Shown in pieces: positions 1 to 12,618 of a DNA stretch of 64,000 nt. Within the stretch, counting starts at the first letter, position 1, and each line of letters starts with the position of its first letter. This stretch comes from Xestospongia muta (taxonomy: Eukaryota > Porifera > Demospongiae > Haplosclerida > Petrosiidae), in the NCBI GenBank assembly GCA_963693285.1, contig OY848917.1, forward strand, positions 12,400,192 through 12,464,191, read 5' to 3'. A model generated the notes under the pieces. That model was not told where the DNA came from. It did not search any database and saw only the letters and a list, made by a program, of their open reading frames with translations. A program made the position numbers and the translations under genes.

Positions 1-542
1 GTAAGTGCCCTAACAAGTGTTTCTTACCTATACAACTGGAGTCTAGTAAGTGCCCTAACAAGTGTTTCTTTGCCTGTTTGCCGACACGTGCTGGATATGT
101 GGTGGATATAGACGGATGTGTCTCACGTGATGTATCGCCGCTAAAAGGGGTTAAAAATTAGTGCCTAACTTTCTCCGGCTAATGGCTACTTACAAGTGTC
201 TGTTTTGAGTGTTCTAATCCATTACTGAGAGGTCACTGATTGCGTGATTGGCTTTGATTTTTTCGACTTGGGTTGCTTAGAGCAGAAGGTCAAGTCAAGT
301 AGAAGCAGTTCTGGGTCTGGTAACCACTAACAGGTAAAAAATTACATATATTATATATTAAGCATAATAAATTATGTTATTATGTACATATGTTTGACAT
401 ATAATTGTTGAAGAGTATAAAAACCTAAATAAAATATATGTATTATATGTATATTATGTTTGTCCAGTTTTGTCCAGTTGTAAATTATTGATCACTTACA
501 TCTAGATCTTGTACTTATTGGTTGCTTTGGTAGTGCTGATAG

Positions 543-578
<36 letters not shown>

Positions 579-1240
579 TTATATTATTTGTATGTTGGCA
601 TTGACATATACATACATGTACATGGATATCAATTTAAATAACAACTTATCCTTAAACATTTTACTCAGCCTTTACTTAAATATGACTGCCTTAGAAGAAG
701 TCTGTAACAACAATATTTTGGTGTACCTTTAAACAAATGATCTTACTTGGACAATCCATGTTAATGCAATCTATAACAAAAGTAGATAGGCAATACTTGG
801 TTTTGTCTAACTAAAATGACATTGAGCTTTTGGAATCAGTTCAGAACTTTGCTTGTAAACTTTGTACTTAAAATTGGCCTAAAAATCATAGTTATAAAGA
901 TATGCTATGTTACTTAAATTTTTAACCATTGAAAGTAAGGAGGTTGTTCCTCGAAATTCTTACCTTCAAAAATATTGTTATTGCAAACTTGTTCACTGCA
1001 AACTCTGCCATTTATTCTCCCGTTTAATCACATTACAGTACTCCTCACATTTTAAATTCAATTTATTAGGTTATTACTATTCTTTTTTTTCCTTCTTCAA
1101 TGATTTTAATTTTTGTCCCTCTTTATCGTCCTCGTTACCCCACTTTAAATCTATTGTACATAATCTACTTATGTATTAGTATTTCTTATATTTTAAGATG
1201 TGTGTTTTGTACCAGCTTATGCTATTACACTTGTCCTTAA
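1..1240. other. AT-rich spacer, no gene recognised
   Basis: I see no supported exon here. A 25-bp sequence starting gtaagtgccctaacaag occurs twice in direct orientation, at 1-25 and 46-70. An (AT)n microsatellite lies at about 544-574. The open frame at 907-1179 is low-complexity, hydrophobic and matches nothing I know. Confidence 0.6.
544..574. repeat. (AT)n microsatellite
   Basis: About fifteen uninterrupted AT dinucleotides. Confidence 0.9.
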
Positions 1241-1418
1241 ATGTGAAGGTTGAGTATAAAAGAGCGTGTCCAGGGCGGAATTAATATGGCTTCTCCACAT
1301 GCACTAAAATGGCAACAGATAAGGGCAACAGTACTCACACTGTTCAGAAAAAAGGGAGGCGTTAAACGAACATGCAACGTGTTCATTCACGTGATTTGTC
1401 ATACTTCACTTGTTGGAA

Positions 1419-3852
1419 ATGGCTACTTGTGAGAATGCTCCAAGAAAAAAGCACCCAAGACAGGGTCCTTGTTACCAAATGGAAGTGAATTTCCCCAATG
1501 AAGACTCGAAAAAGCAATTCATGAGTCGTCTGGACAAGGCCAAAAGCCTGCTGTCCTTTGATGGGTTGCGCGTTGTGGATAATTTCAGGCTGTTACCTTT
1601 GATGCTCAACTATTTTGAGTAAGCAGTACAAGATATGGGACATGATGCTGTGCCAACTACTGTTCAAAAGCAGTTGATTTTAAAAAACTCAGGTAGCTTA
1701 CTTTAGAGTTCCAGCATATGAAAAACTTATATAATATATGCTTAGGAGTTTATACAGGTGTGAATGATACTGAGGATGGAGAAGAGGTGTTTATATGTGA
1801 ACGCGAGAGATTGATACTTGAACTAGGAAAACCATGTGACTGTAAAGCTGTAGGCTGTATGATATCATCAATAATTCAGGTTATTCATTTGTTAATTTTA
1901 TTGGTTGCTTACAATGTGTCTACGTTTCCTATAGATCGGCCATGTTGTGTGGGTTGAGTTTCAGTGCCAGAACTGTCACTGTCAACAATGTTGGGCCAGT
2001 TCTAGAGTATTTGGTGGAAGATACTTGATCAATCAAAAGTTAGAAGTAGTGTTGTAATTTTACTTATTCACTATAAATTATACACACCAGATTAGTTCAT
2101 GGATTCACTTGTGCTGGAATAATACCAAACCAGTACATAAATTTTTCCACTTTTTTTGGTATTGGTACAGTTGGCAAATGGTACATTCGTTCAGGTATGG
2201 GTTCTCAGAGCATATATAATTCTCCTGTATTTAATCGTTTTAATTTCAGTTTATAAATCTATGAAATATATTGATGTGATCAACTTATGCACTGAGTCAT
2301 GTTTCTTTCAAGCAGTTGAAGATGTCAATGGTTCACCAGGTTACTTGCAATCCAGAGAGGTAAATAATAATACACTTCAAATCAATACCGAGTTATTGTT
2401 CATGATAGTGGGTGATTACTGATGCACACCATGACTCGACTGCCAATGTTTATCACACTACCGTCCCTTGTCTCTCAGGAAGGTATACACCGTTATGTTG
2501 TTGATTCATAAGATTATAGTATTTTTTGTTCAGCACACACTAAATCCTGGGTTGTGTCACACTCTCTAGAAAGGATCATATTAGCACCCAAACCCGAGAA
2601 TTAGCCTGCACAAAAGTAGTTATACCTCAAGTTATAGGAAAAGGTTACTCACTGAATGCAATACAGCCACTTTAGTGCCTGAAGTTTGCTCTTTTAGGTA
2701 TCAATATTGTTGAGGTAGCACATGACAACAATGCAAGTGTAAAAAACTATATTGTGAAGGATTTGAAGCTAGTTAATTCTTATGATACGTGGCATGGTGA
2801 GTGTAGCATTCACCAGAGATAATGTGATTGTGACATTATGTCCAGGAATGAAAAATGTGGCAAAAAACATGAAATCAATTGCTGTTGGACCTGTAAAGAA
2901 ACCAGGAAAGACATGGTTTCCTGAACTGTCAGACAAGAGTTAGTTCTATGTTGATTGATCTCTGTAATATTATTTGTTTTCTATTGTAGGAAAGAGTACA
3001 AAAGTTCACTTGTACTATTGTATGAAGAACTGTGAACAAAATCCACACAAACTTCGTGCAAGCATATTGAACATTGTAGATCATTACATGGTATCATTAT
3101 GTTTGACATCAGTTGAGTCTGTGAGTGAGTTTGATTTATACTAGGGTCAACACCTCAACTGTAATTATGAGTCAAGTTGTAAGAAGAGTGGTTATGTTTC
3201 ATCAAAGGTTCAATTGCAAGATAAGGATACTATAGAGGCATATACAAAGAAATTGAAGGAAACACTCATTTATGCAAATGCTGAATCATACTGTCATGTG
3301 AGTTATTTCTGTTATTCTTATTGATCAGTTTCATGTACAATGTTTCCAGTGTCGTGACACATATTGGGTTGAATCTTTTAATCACCATCTTCTGATGTAT
3401 GCTCCTAAACGTATTCATTTTGGAACGGATACATTTATAATGAGAATCAACATGGCTTGTATGGATTGGGTTAGTCAAAATATTTCAACACATCTCTGGG
3501 TGACTCGATATTTGGTAGAATGAGAATGTTGGAAGGCCAGCTACAAGCGAACGTCTCATTCAGGATACAAGAAGACCAGACAGACGAGCTCCCTGTAGAG
3601 TACTTACAAAGAAATCATACCAGTTTGTGGATAAGATTTAGATGGTCTATGTACAGAAAAATAGTGTTGATATTAGGTACTGAGCTCTAGTGGCTAAGAT
3701 TTTTTTGTTATTTTATTTCATTTATTCAGACCCGATATGGAACCACTTGAAATCGTTGAGCCAGATGAAGATGAAATGGATGAAGAGGATGTACTTAAAG
3801 ATGGTTTCAACATGTATGATGATGATGGTGACAACGACGAGTTTGAAAATTA
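1419..3852 (+). pseudogene. multi-exon DDE-transposase-like gene, decayed
   Basis: This is a chain of short exons separated by 50-130 bp gt/ag introns. The first is 1419-1692 and the second 1758-1879; later ones begin near 1933, 2083, 2251, about 2419, 2750, 2992, 3145, 3351, 3520 and 3730. Phases join cleanly at most junctions. Visible motifs include a Cys-rich stretch (EFQCQNCHCQQCW), TDAHHDSTA with a candidate catalytic Asp near 2420, SYDTWH near 2788, HLYYCMKNC near 3010, DTYWVESFNHHLL near 3358 and an acidic C-terminus ending at the TAA at 3850-3852. I associate this motif order with a transposon-encoded protein family of marine invertebrates, possibly Kolobok-like; the superfamily is not certain. 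It is broken by an in-frame TAA at 1620-1622 and a TAG at 3639-3641, and the segment 2460-2750 does not read through. No terminal inverted repeats were found. Confidence 0.55.
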
Positions 3853-4214
3853 ATTCAATGGTAATTCACACATTTTCATTTTCTCTATGCTCAAAGTTTT
3901 CTATTTCTTACTTTAGTATCTCTTATTTCTTATTTTAGTGACTTATTGATGAAATTGAATATGCTAAGGTTGTCTTTTTTTCATTACAAAAATTAACTAT
4001 GCTGGTTGATAGTCAGTATAGGGTACACCAGCTGGGTTTGGGAATCTTCCTCGTACTTCCTGTAAAAGATAAGACATTGCTTAATTTTTGTCATTATGTT
4101 ACAGCATCATTCACATGTCATATTACTTACATTAATAATGCACAAAGGCAGTATCTCCCTTTTATTAGTGTTGGTGGTGTAGCCTGCCTTCAGTGCTAAA
4201 TAATGTGGATCATT

Positions 4215-4600
4215 TCACAGTCCCAAACTCCTCATCAGTGACCAGAACTTTCTGTACAGTGGGTACCTCTTAGCCACATTACTAAGACTCGGCGAGGCCG
4301 ACCTTATCAACCAGGTTGGAGGTCTGACTGTCACACAGCGTGTCTGGTGACAATAGGGACACATTTCATTCTTTTTATCATTTGGGGGTGGGGCTGGTGT
4401 AGGATCACTGGGGCTAGGCTCTTCTACATGTGGAAATGAAAGTACTTGAGAATTTTGTCTTATTCATACTAACCTTTCTTTTTCTTGGCCCTAGGTTCAC
4501 TGAATGGTGGTGATGGTGGTCATGTTGGAATATATTTAGGTGGTTTAGAATATGAAGGTATATGCAAAGTGATAATGGTAAAAAAGATAGTAGTAAAAGC
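4215..4600 (-). pseudogene. Cys-rich partner ORF of the left-end transposon
   Basis: On the minus strand, an exon ending at a gttagt donor near 4471 joins an exon that starts at 4423 after a tag acceptor and ends at a TGA at 4215-4217. The second exon encodes an acidic, Pro-rich stretch, then CPYCHQTRCVTVRPPTWL and a basic and aromatic tail ending RSLGL. Two CxxC-like pairs suggest a zinc-binding knuckle. The upstream exon is Pro- and Lys-rich and carries an in-frame TGA. It converges tail-to-tail with the transposase-like gene at 1419-3852, so it is probably the second gene of the same element. I do not know its function. Confidence 0.4.
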
Positions 4601-4930
4601 ATACCTTATGGTTGTTATAGTTCAATGTGTATCACATGAACTATAGATGATAAATGAAGCATGATGAAAGACACAACACCATTATAGTATTCTTGTGGTG
4701 AGTAAGACCCTAAAATACATACATGTATGTGTACAATATCTGTGAACGGTTTGACCTTTCTCAAATTTTTACATTCTTCCCTTCAGCTATCTGCTTTTAT
4801 AGGCAACTAAGATTGTTATGTGGTGAGCTAACATATCACTATAGTGTTGATATCAAAGGCTTTTATAAGTCAATCATTACTAAGTGGTATGTTTGTTCAA
4901 TGCTAATGATTAATACATATATACATATAT

Positions 4931-6830
<1,900 letters not shown>

Positions 6831-6837
6831 GAAATTT

Positions 6838-7095
6838 CATTATATTAAATTAAAGTCATTTGTGTGGTATCATACTACAGATGGCTAATGAGCTAGTGTG
6901 CTTGTGAATCATCAATTCACAAGCCATGTCTAGGGCTGTTTATTGCAGCTATCACATTTATAAAGGATTTAGATTAAATACTAAACTAGCCATAGCAATT
7001 GATGCAACACATCAAATAATACACTATACTACCACATATACCGTATATGTATGTAGTTTGTGCTTGTCAGCACAAGTATATTATATGTATTTTAA
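6838..7095. repeat. ~250-bp dispersed repeat, copy 1
   Basis: The sequence from the motif gatggctaatgagctagtg to the end of the block recurs, diverged, at about 9195-9447 and 9448-9730. All three include a shared core around aaggatttagat and agccatagcaatt. Copy 1 is separated from the others by the TTAA-flanked element at 7118-9126. Confidence 0.7.
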
Positions 7096-7382
7096 AACTT
7101 GCATTAACCTTATTTAAAGGGTAACTGAAATGCGTATTTTGAAATTTTTGAAACTTGATTATTCGTTAAATAATAATATGATAACATGTAAACCTTACTC
7201 GTTTTCTTGAAAGGGAACTTTCTTTTGAAATAAAACATAGTCAAACCTTGCTCAATCACAAGTCAGCCATGTTTTTCCTGTTTAAGCAGCAAAATCGGCA
7301 AAACGTATTATGACATCACAAGATGAACGATGAACAGTTGAACACATGCAAATCGATACTTTCACACCCGTTATAGAGATGG

Positions 7383-7882
7383 ATGTGCTTGCTAATAAAG
7401 AAACTAGTGGATCTGAACAATATTCAAGGCCAATGCAGGATGAATATTCAAGATGAAGATACTTTTGCTGGTATTGTTTTACGTTATTTATATAAAGCAA
7501 ATGATAGCCAAGCATCCAGTAATAGTAGTAGTAGTGAAGAGACTCGGAACTGTCCTCAGAAAGACTTTTAAACTTTAATTGGTATGAAAATAGATGAGGA
7601 ATAACGTTTGTAATATATATATATATATATATTTATGTTGATTATAGGTGTGCATGTAGCCACTGCGTAATCATGAGTATTTCAAAGGAGTGCACTTGCT
7701 GTCAGGAATTTATGAAAATGAATGAAAAAATGGAAGAAGCTGAGATACCTGAACTCCTAGGTATTACTGGCCATCCAGGATTGCATGCTGTTTGCTTGAA
7801 TGTGTTAACATTACAAACTGCATATTACCAATACAGAGAAGAATATGGGTCTGCAACTTTACCATTAGCTATTAATGAGTGA
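7383..7882 (+). pseudogene. P2X7 intracellular-domain-like protein, partial
   Basis: Two coding pieces are separated by an intron-like stretch with an (AT)n run and a tag acceptor at about 7648. The first (to about 7571) has a Ser-rich acidic segment. The second reads ACSHC, then ECTCCQEF, HPGLHAVCLN and LQTAYYQYREEYG before a stop at 7880-7882. The CxxC...CCQE and aromatic TAYYQYR signature is that of the zinc-binding C-terminal ballast domain of P2X7 receptors, which also occurs alone in many invertebrate transposon proteins. The usual downstream half of the domain (RWCWGFLG-type motif) is missing, so the gene looks truncated. It sits inside the TTAA element, not in a channel gene: there are no transmembrane segments. 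Confidence 0.6.
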
Positions 7883-8499
7883 GTGTTATTTGTCTACAAA
7901 GATCATGCCATTATACTGGACACTTTACAATGAGCATTTATATTATACTTACTCTTCAATTGATAAATGATATAATGATTCATCTGATTTTGAATTTATA
8001 AGTGCGTGTATTGAGTGATTCTGATTCAATACTTTTCTTATCATCAATTAAAAGGTTACATTGTACAGATATATGACAGTACATAGACATTGTTTATGTT
8101 TCAGTAGATTGACATTAGTTGTCTGACAGCCTAACATTAACATGTCATGACAGCTTTAACACAACTGAAATTACATACCTTTCAATTTCATTTTTTGCTT
8201 TTCCTTACTGCTTGATAATACTATTGCAATGAAAGTACAATATGAACAAAATCTGTAGAATTTTTCCAATTTAAAACATGCCTGGTAGAGGATCTGATAC
8301 AAATGAACATGATTCATATTCAGGTAAATTCGAATGTCCCACTCTTAGCTAAGCTATTCTTCATCTGTAGCCATACTGGACTCACTCTCATTATTAGCCT
8401 AATTGGATTCTTCATCTGATGCATCTACTAGCATTTTCACACCTAAATCAATTCAAACAGTTATAATCCAGTAGTGATAGCTCCTATATATATACCTTC

Positions 8500-8891
8500 A
8501 AATTCTCTCTTCTTTTTTAATGTTCATGTCTATTTGTTGATTTAGACTTCTTTAAATGTGATGCCTCCTTAGTTTGATCTTCATTAACTGGTCTCTTGAA
8601 GACTGTTGGATAGCATCAAATTTTAATTTCGTTTTTTAGATAACCCTAGACTAGCAGCAACAACTGTATCAGGCTGGAAATAGTCTTCATCAGTAAAGTG
8701 GCAACTACCCAAAAATCAGTAGTACTTGGTTGGTCCTAACCACTTGTTCCTGCTTCTCTTTACTTGCTCAGTCCATTTTTTATCGAGTTCTGGATCTTTA
8801 GAGAATCAAAATAGACTCACTCCATCCTTGTTAGTAATACCACAACCAAAAACAACGCATCTCTTAGGCATTCTCCAGTAGTTCACACTTC
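8500..8891 (-). pseudogene. THAP-domain gene, decayed
   Basis: The minus strand from about 8873 encodes MPKRCVVFGCG, followed by FSKDPELDKKWTEQVKR and GSCHFTDEDYF, the C2CH order of a THAP zinc finger (Cys-x4-Cys, Trp, Cys-x-His-Phe). Two in-frame stops interrupt the finger (after SLF and after KYY), and a frameshift follows near AIPTVFKRP. THAP domains bind the termini of P-element- and Kolobok-type transposons, which fits its place inside the TTAA element. The protein is non-functional as it stands. Confidence 0.65.
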
Positions 8892-9194
8892 CTACCAATT
8901 GAATTCAACTTCATCGTTCATCTTGTGATGTCATAATACGTTTTGCCGATTTTGCTGCTTAAACAGGAAGAAGATGGCTGACTTGTGATTGAGCAAGCTT
9001 TGACTTTGTTTTATTTCAAAAGAAAGTTCCATTTCAAGAAAACGAGTAAGGTTTACATGTTATCATATTATTATTTAACGAATTACCAAGTTTCAAAAAT
9101 TTCAAAATACGCATTTCAGTTACCCTTTAACATTATATCTCAACAGTATAGAGAAGTCTTTCAATTTGCTAGAGCTGGTTGCTACAAGAGAATA

Positions 9195-9730
9195 TGGTAT
9201 CACACCACAAATTGCTAATTAAACACACGTATTTGTAAGTCATCAAACAAGATGGCAGTCTGTTTACTACAGCTATCATATTTATAAAAGATTTGCCAAA
9301 AGTGCTAGACTAGCTATAGTAATTATTGCCACAGATCTAATAATACAGCATACTACCACAAATAGTATACAGTTTTCACTATGATACATATAGGCAATAC
9401 ATTATACACATAAAGTGTGCAATCTGGCATATGTTAACAATATCAAAATCATTTGTGAGGTATGACAGTATAGATGGCTAATGAACTAGTGTACTTGTGA
9501 GTCATCAAACCACAAGCCATGTCTAGGGCTGTTCATTACAGTTATCATATATATTTATAAAGGATTTAGATAAAGATCTAGACTAGCCATAGCAATTATT
9601 GCCACATATCAAATAATACACTATAGTACCACAAATTGTATACAGGTTTTGCTATGATACATATAGACAATACATTATACACACAAAGCATGTCATCTGG
9701 CATATGTTAATAAGATTAAAGTCATTTGTT
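9195..9730. repeat. ~250-bp dispersed repeat, copies 2 and 3 in tandem
   Basis: Two diverged head-to-tail units at about 9195-9447 and 9448-9730 share atacatatag-caatacattatacaca and ctggcatatgttaa blocks with each other, and the first half with 6838-7095. They end at ataataactaataag, which is the pre-insertion sequence of the ISL2EU element in METAP2. Confidence 0.65.
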
Positions 9731-9752
9731 ATTTGGTATAATAACTAATAAG

Positions 9753-10805
9753 TAGGGCTGCAACGGATGCTGCTTTCATCCGGATATTTATTTGTTGCTG
9801 CACCATCTATCTGGATAGTAAATCTAGTGTCCGGTTGACACGTGGTATCATTGCGCATGTCCAGTTGTGAATTGTGACTCGACCAAAAAATGGTATCAAA
9901 ACATGAGAAGAATAGCTGAGCTTGGAAGACCTTTGATATCGAAGTAGGAGATGGACGGAAGCGAGCAGTTTGTAATCTTTGTAAAGTATCACTTGCCTAT
10001 TCCAGTGGAACTGGGAACTTACTTTCTCACATTGACACGAAACACCCGGAACTGTCGTCGGCGAAGTCAGAGTCAAGTGGAAAACAACTTACCCTTGCTA
10101 CTGGTAGGAAGTGTTCTGCCCAACGATCAGGAGAAATAACAAAGGCCATAGCACAATTGATAGCTATTGATCTACGCCCAATTGCAACAGTAGATGGTAC
10201 TGGCTTCAACAAGCTGATGTATTTGCTGGAGCCAGAATATAGAGTGCCGTCTCGTCCTCATATCACTTCAACTTGCCGTAAACTGTACAACAATTTAAAG
10301 GAGCAGCTGTTTGGAGGGCTACAATTATCGTATATTTCGTTCACTACGGATTCTTAGACAAGCCGAATAACAGAATCATATACAACACTGACTGTCCATT
10401 GGATAAATGAGAAGTGGGAATTTGAAAGCAAAGTACTGTTTACAAAAGAGCGACACACAGGAGAAAACATAGCCACCTGTCTCAGGCAGGCACATGTTGA
10501 GTGGGGTATTTCTGAGGGATGCATTGTAGCACTTGTACATGACAATGCAAGTAACATGACAGTAGCATCAAGAAAACGTGGTTGGGAAAGTGTACCTTGT
10601 GTTGCTCATACTTTGCAGCTTGCTGTAAACAAAGGCTTGAACATCAGCCAAATTAGCCACATTGCAGCTGTTTGTAGGAAGTTGGTAGGTCATTTCAAGC
10701 ATAGCTCTGTGCCTATGACAGCATTGAAGGAGAAGCAGGAGCAGCTCCATTTAGAGAAACACCATCTTATCCAGGATGTGTCCAAGTTGGATCTAAAACA
10801 ATCAA
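9753..10805 (+). mobile_element. hAT (Ac/ZBED-type) transposon, 5' part only
   Basis: The left end reads tagggctgcaacgg, typical of hAT termini. In the frame starting near 9957 a BED zinc finger is visible (CNLC, then SHIDTKH). Downstream come the RPHITSTCRKLY and ISFTTDS stretches, VHDNASNM near 10540, and CVAHTLQLAVNKGL near 10590, the conserved hAT motif set. Damage includes an in-frame TAG immediately after ITFTTDS-type sequence (about 10354) and frame changes near 9945. The catalytic C-terminal half and the right inverted repeat are missing; sequence stops matching at about 10800, where a gypsy fragment begins. Confidence 0.75.
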
Positions 10806-10948
10806 CAATTGGAATTGGATGAGGAGAGTAAGCAGTTCATGGTAATAAATACGCAAAAAGGGTTATTTCATTACAATCGCCTTCCATATGGTATCTTATC
10901 AGCATCAGGAATTTTCCAGCGAACAGTGGATAATTTAGTGAATTTTTA
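10806..10948 (+). mobile_element. Ty3/gypsy reverse-transcriptase fragment
   Basis: A short open stretch encodes FHYNRLPYGI, then FQR and a VDNL end, the conserved block of gypsy-type reverse transcriptase just upstream of the catalytic YxDD. The stretch ends in a stop at about 10946-10948. No LTR, integrase or protease is visible. It abuts the hAT fragment directly. Confidence 0.7.
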
Positions 10949-12618
10949 ATCCTTATAAATGAAAGTCATAAACGTTTTTATACATAATTTATTTTTATTT
11001 GGAGGAAATCGTGGAAATGCAGAACAAGAAAGGCAGATGAATTATAGTATAAACTTATTAAAAAGACCAACAGTATCATACCCATGTACTTTAAATTAAA
11101 ATTAATATTATTTTGCTACCCAATTATTATAATTTTCCAAGGGAACAAAAAGATTTCAAGGAGGACAAATGCTCCCCCTTGCCTCCTCTAAATAAAACCC
11201 TAGCAAATCAATACAGTTAAGAAAACACTTGCAAAAAAATGTAAAATTTGACAGAAGCTGTTTTATAGGTGATAATGAGTTCTGAAACTGTTGAATGGAT
11301 CAGTGTGATAACTGGATGTAGCTTACATGTACTATTCTATAAACTAAATGTAATACCTGATAACTACACTTGCAAATTCTGTAATACTGAGGATGACACT
11401 AAATAGTATAGTTTACTGCTTGCGTTAAAATGTTGTTTGATCGGGTTGATTTCATATTACTAACATAAAATATCGTTATGTCTCTTTTTTATATTACAAA
11501 AATCCTTACCTAACCACTCTTCTTGATTATCTTGTCTTCCTTTTATCCAACTTTGTAACAGTTCCTTTAGCTCCTTGAGTGCTTCATTCAGTTAAACGTT
11601 TTCATTGCTTTCTCTGGCTAACAGGTTGAGATTACATAAATACTATAATGTATTTATGTGTATGTGTATTAAAAACTGAATAGAGATATATGGTTATCTA
11701 TATGTGAATTGATAGTCTGGTAGACAGTAGTACTGCCTATGTAGGGATGGCACGATGTTCTATTTTCTTCTTCCCTTTATGCAATGCTAACTACAAAAGT
11801 AAAAGACTTATAAAGACTAATTTTAGACAGAAATATGTTCTCACACAAGGTATATATCTGCCTTTTGAAGTCATATTTCAAGCACTTTTAACAATGAAGC
11901 AATGTTTGTTTAGGACTTGGAAGTAGCCTCTGTGAGAGATAACTTTATATGTGTTAAAATCGTATTCAAGAGGAGAAATGCCAATGAGTGCCTTGAAAGT
12001 CTGATGCTCAGAAGAAAAACATAAATGCTATTTGTAAAGTTAATAACTAACTCACATCATCAGGACATAGAGAGCAGAGTAAAATTGGTATTATTCTTAA
12101 TCTATTATCAGAGAACTTCCTGGTTAATTAATTAATTAATTAACCCTCCAACTCTCAGTGGAACTTAGCTTAATTCAAAGCCTACAAGTGCGCCCGCCGC
12201 TATATTATCAAATCAAACTGTCAAACTGTTTTTACATACTTTGTTGGCAGTGACTATTTTTACGGCGCCGTAAACTACTTACGTTTGGCTATCTTTACGG
12301 CACTTACGCACGTATCGTTGTACCCATGCGCAGTTAGGTAAATTACAACTTAGAATTTTTCTAGATGAGATAAGACGTAAGGAAGGGCGCACTATAGTTG
12401 GGAACTTTCTTGTGCATAAAAACCTAAATATTCTTACAGTAACATAAAAGAATACAGTAGAGAAGAGAAAAGAAAAAACAAAAATAAAAATATTATTAAG
12501 AAGTCCTAGTATGACAAGACCTACAAAACCGGACGAACTTCCGTTTAGCAGCAGCCCTTGCTGAATTTAGTTGTAGCTTTCTTACGAGCAAAGTCACGAC
12601 AATTTTTCAAGAAAAGCG
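10949..12618. other. spacer upstream of FMO
   Basis: I find no supported gene. A short minus-strand open stretch (about 11514-11598) encoding LKELKELLQSWIKGRQD followed by a gtaagg donor resembles an exon but stands alone. Tandem attaatta units occur at 12125-12142. A sequence tgcctatgtagggatggc at about 11735 also occurs at 6421 and near 19597, so part of this spacer is repeat-derived. Confidence 0.5.
12259..12274. promoter_or_regulatory. 16-bp perfect palindrome upstream of FMO
   Basis: TTTACGGCGCCGTAAA is a perfect inverted repeat about 345 bp before the FMO start codon. A half-site tttacggc recurs at about 12294. It could bind a dimeric regulator, but no known site was recognised. Confidence 0.3.

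Larger units (their letters stand above)
7118..9126. mobile_element. Kolobok-like DNA transposon, TTAA target site, non-autonomous
   Basis: The ends are perfect inverted repeats beginning AGGGTAACTGAAATGCG and continuing, with few mismatches, for about 210 bp (7118-7330 against 8913-9126). Both sides are flanked by TTAA (7114-7117 and 9127-9130), the target duplication of the Kolobok and piggyBac superfamilies. Inside are a plus-strand P2X7-type domain gene and a minus-strand THAP gene in convergent orientation. No DDE transposase core is present, so it is a non-autonomous derivative. THAP plus TTAA favours Kolobok; that assignment is inference. Confidence 0.75.

Noticed and set aside
7673..7882. 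A P2X receptor channel gene
   Set aside because: Only the zinc-binding tail domain is seen, with no transmembrane or ligand-binding parts, and it lies inside transposon ends.
11514..11598. Minus-strand exon-like stretch with a gtaagg donor
   Set aside because: It is a single short piece with no partner exon or family match; noted only in the spacer entry.
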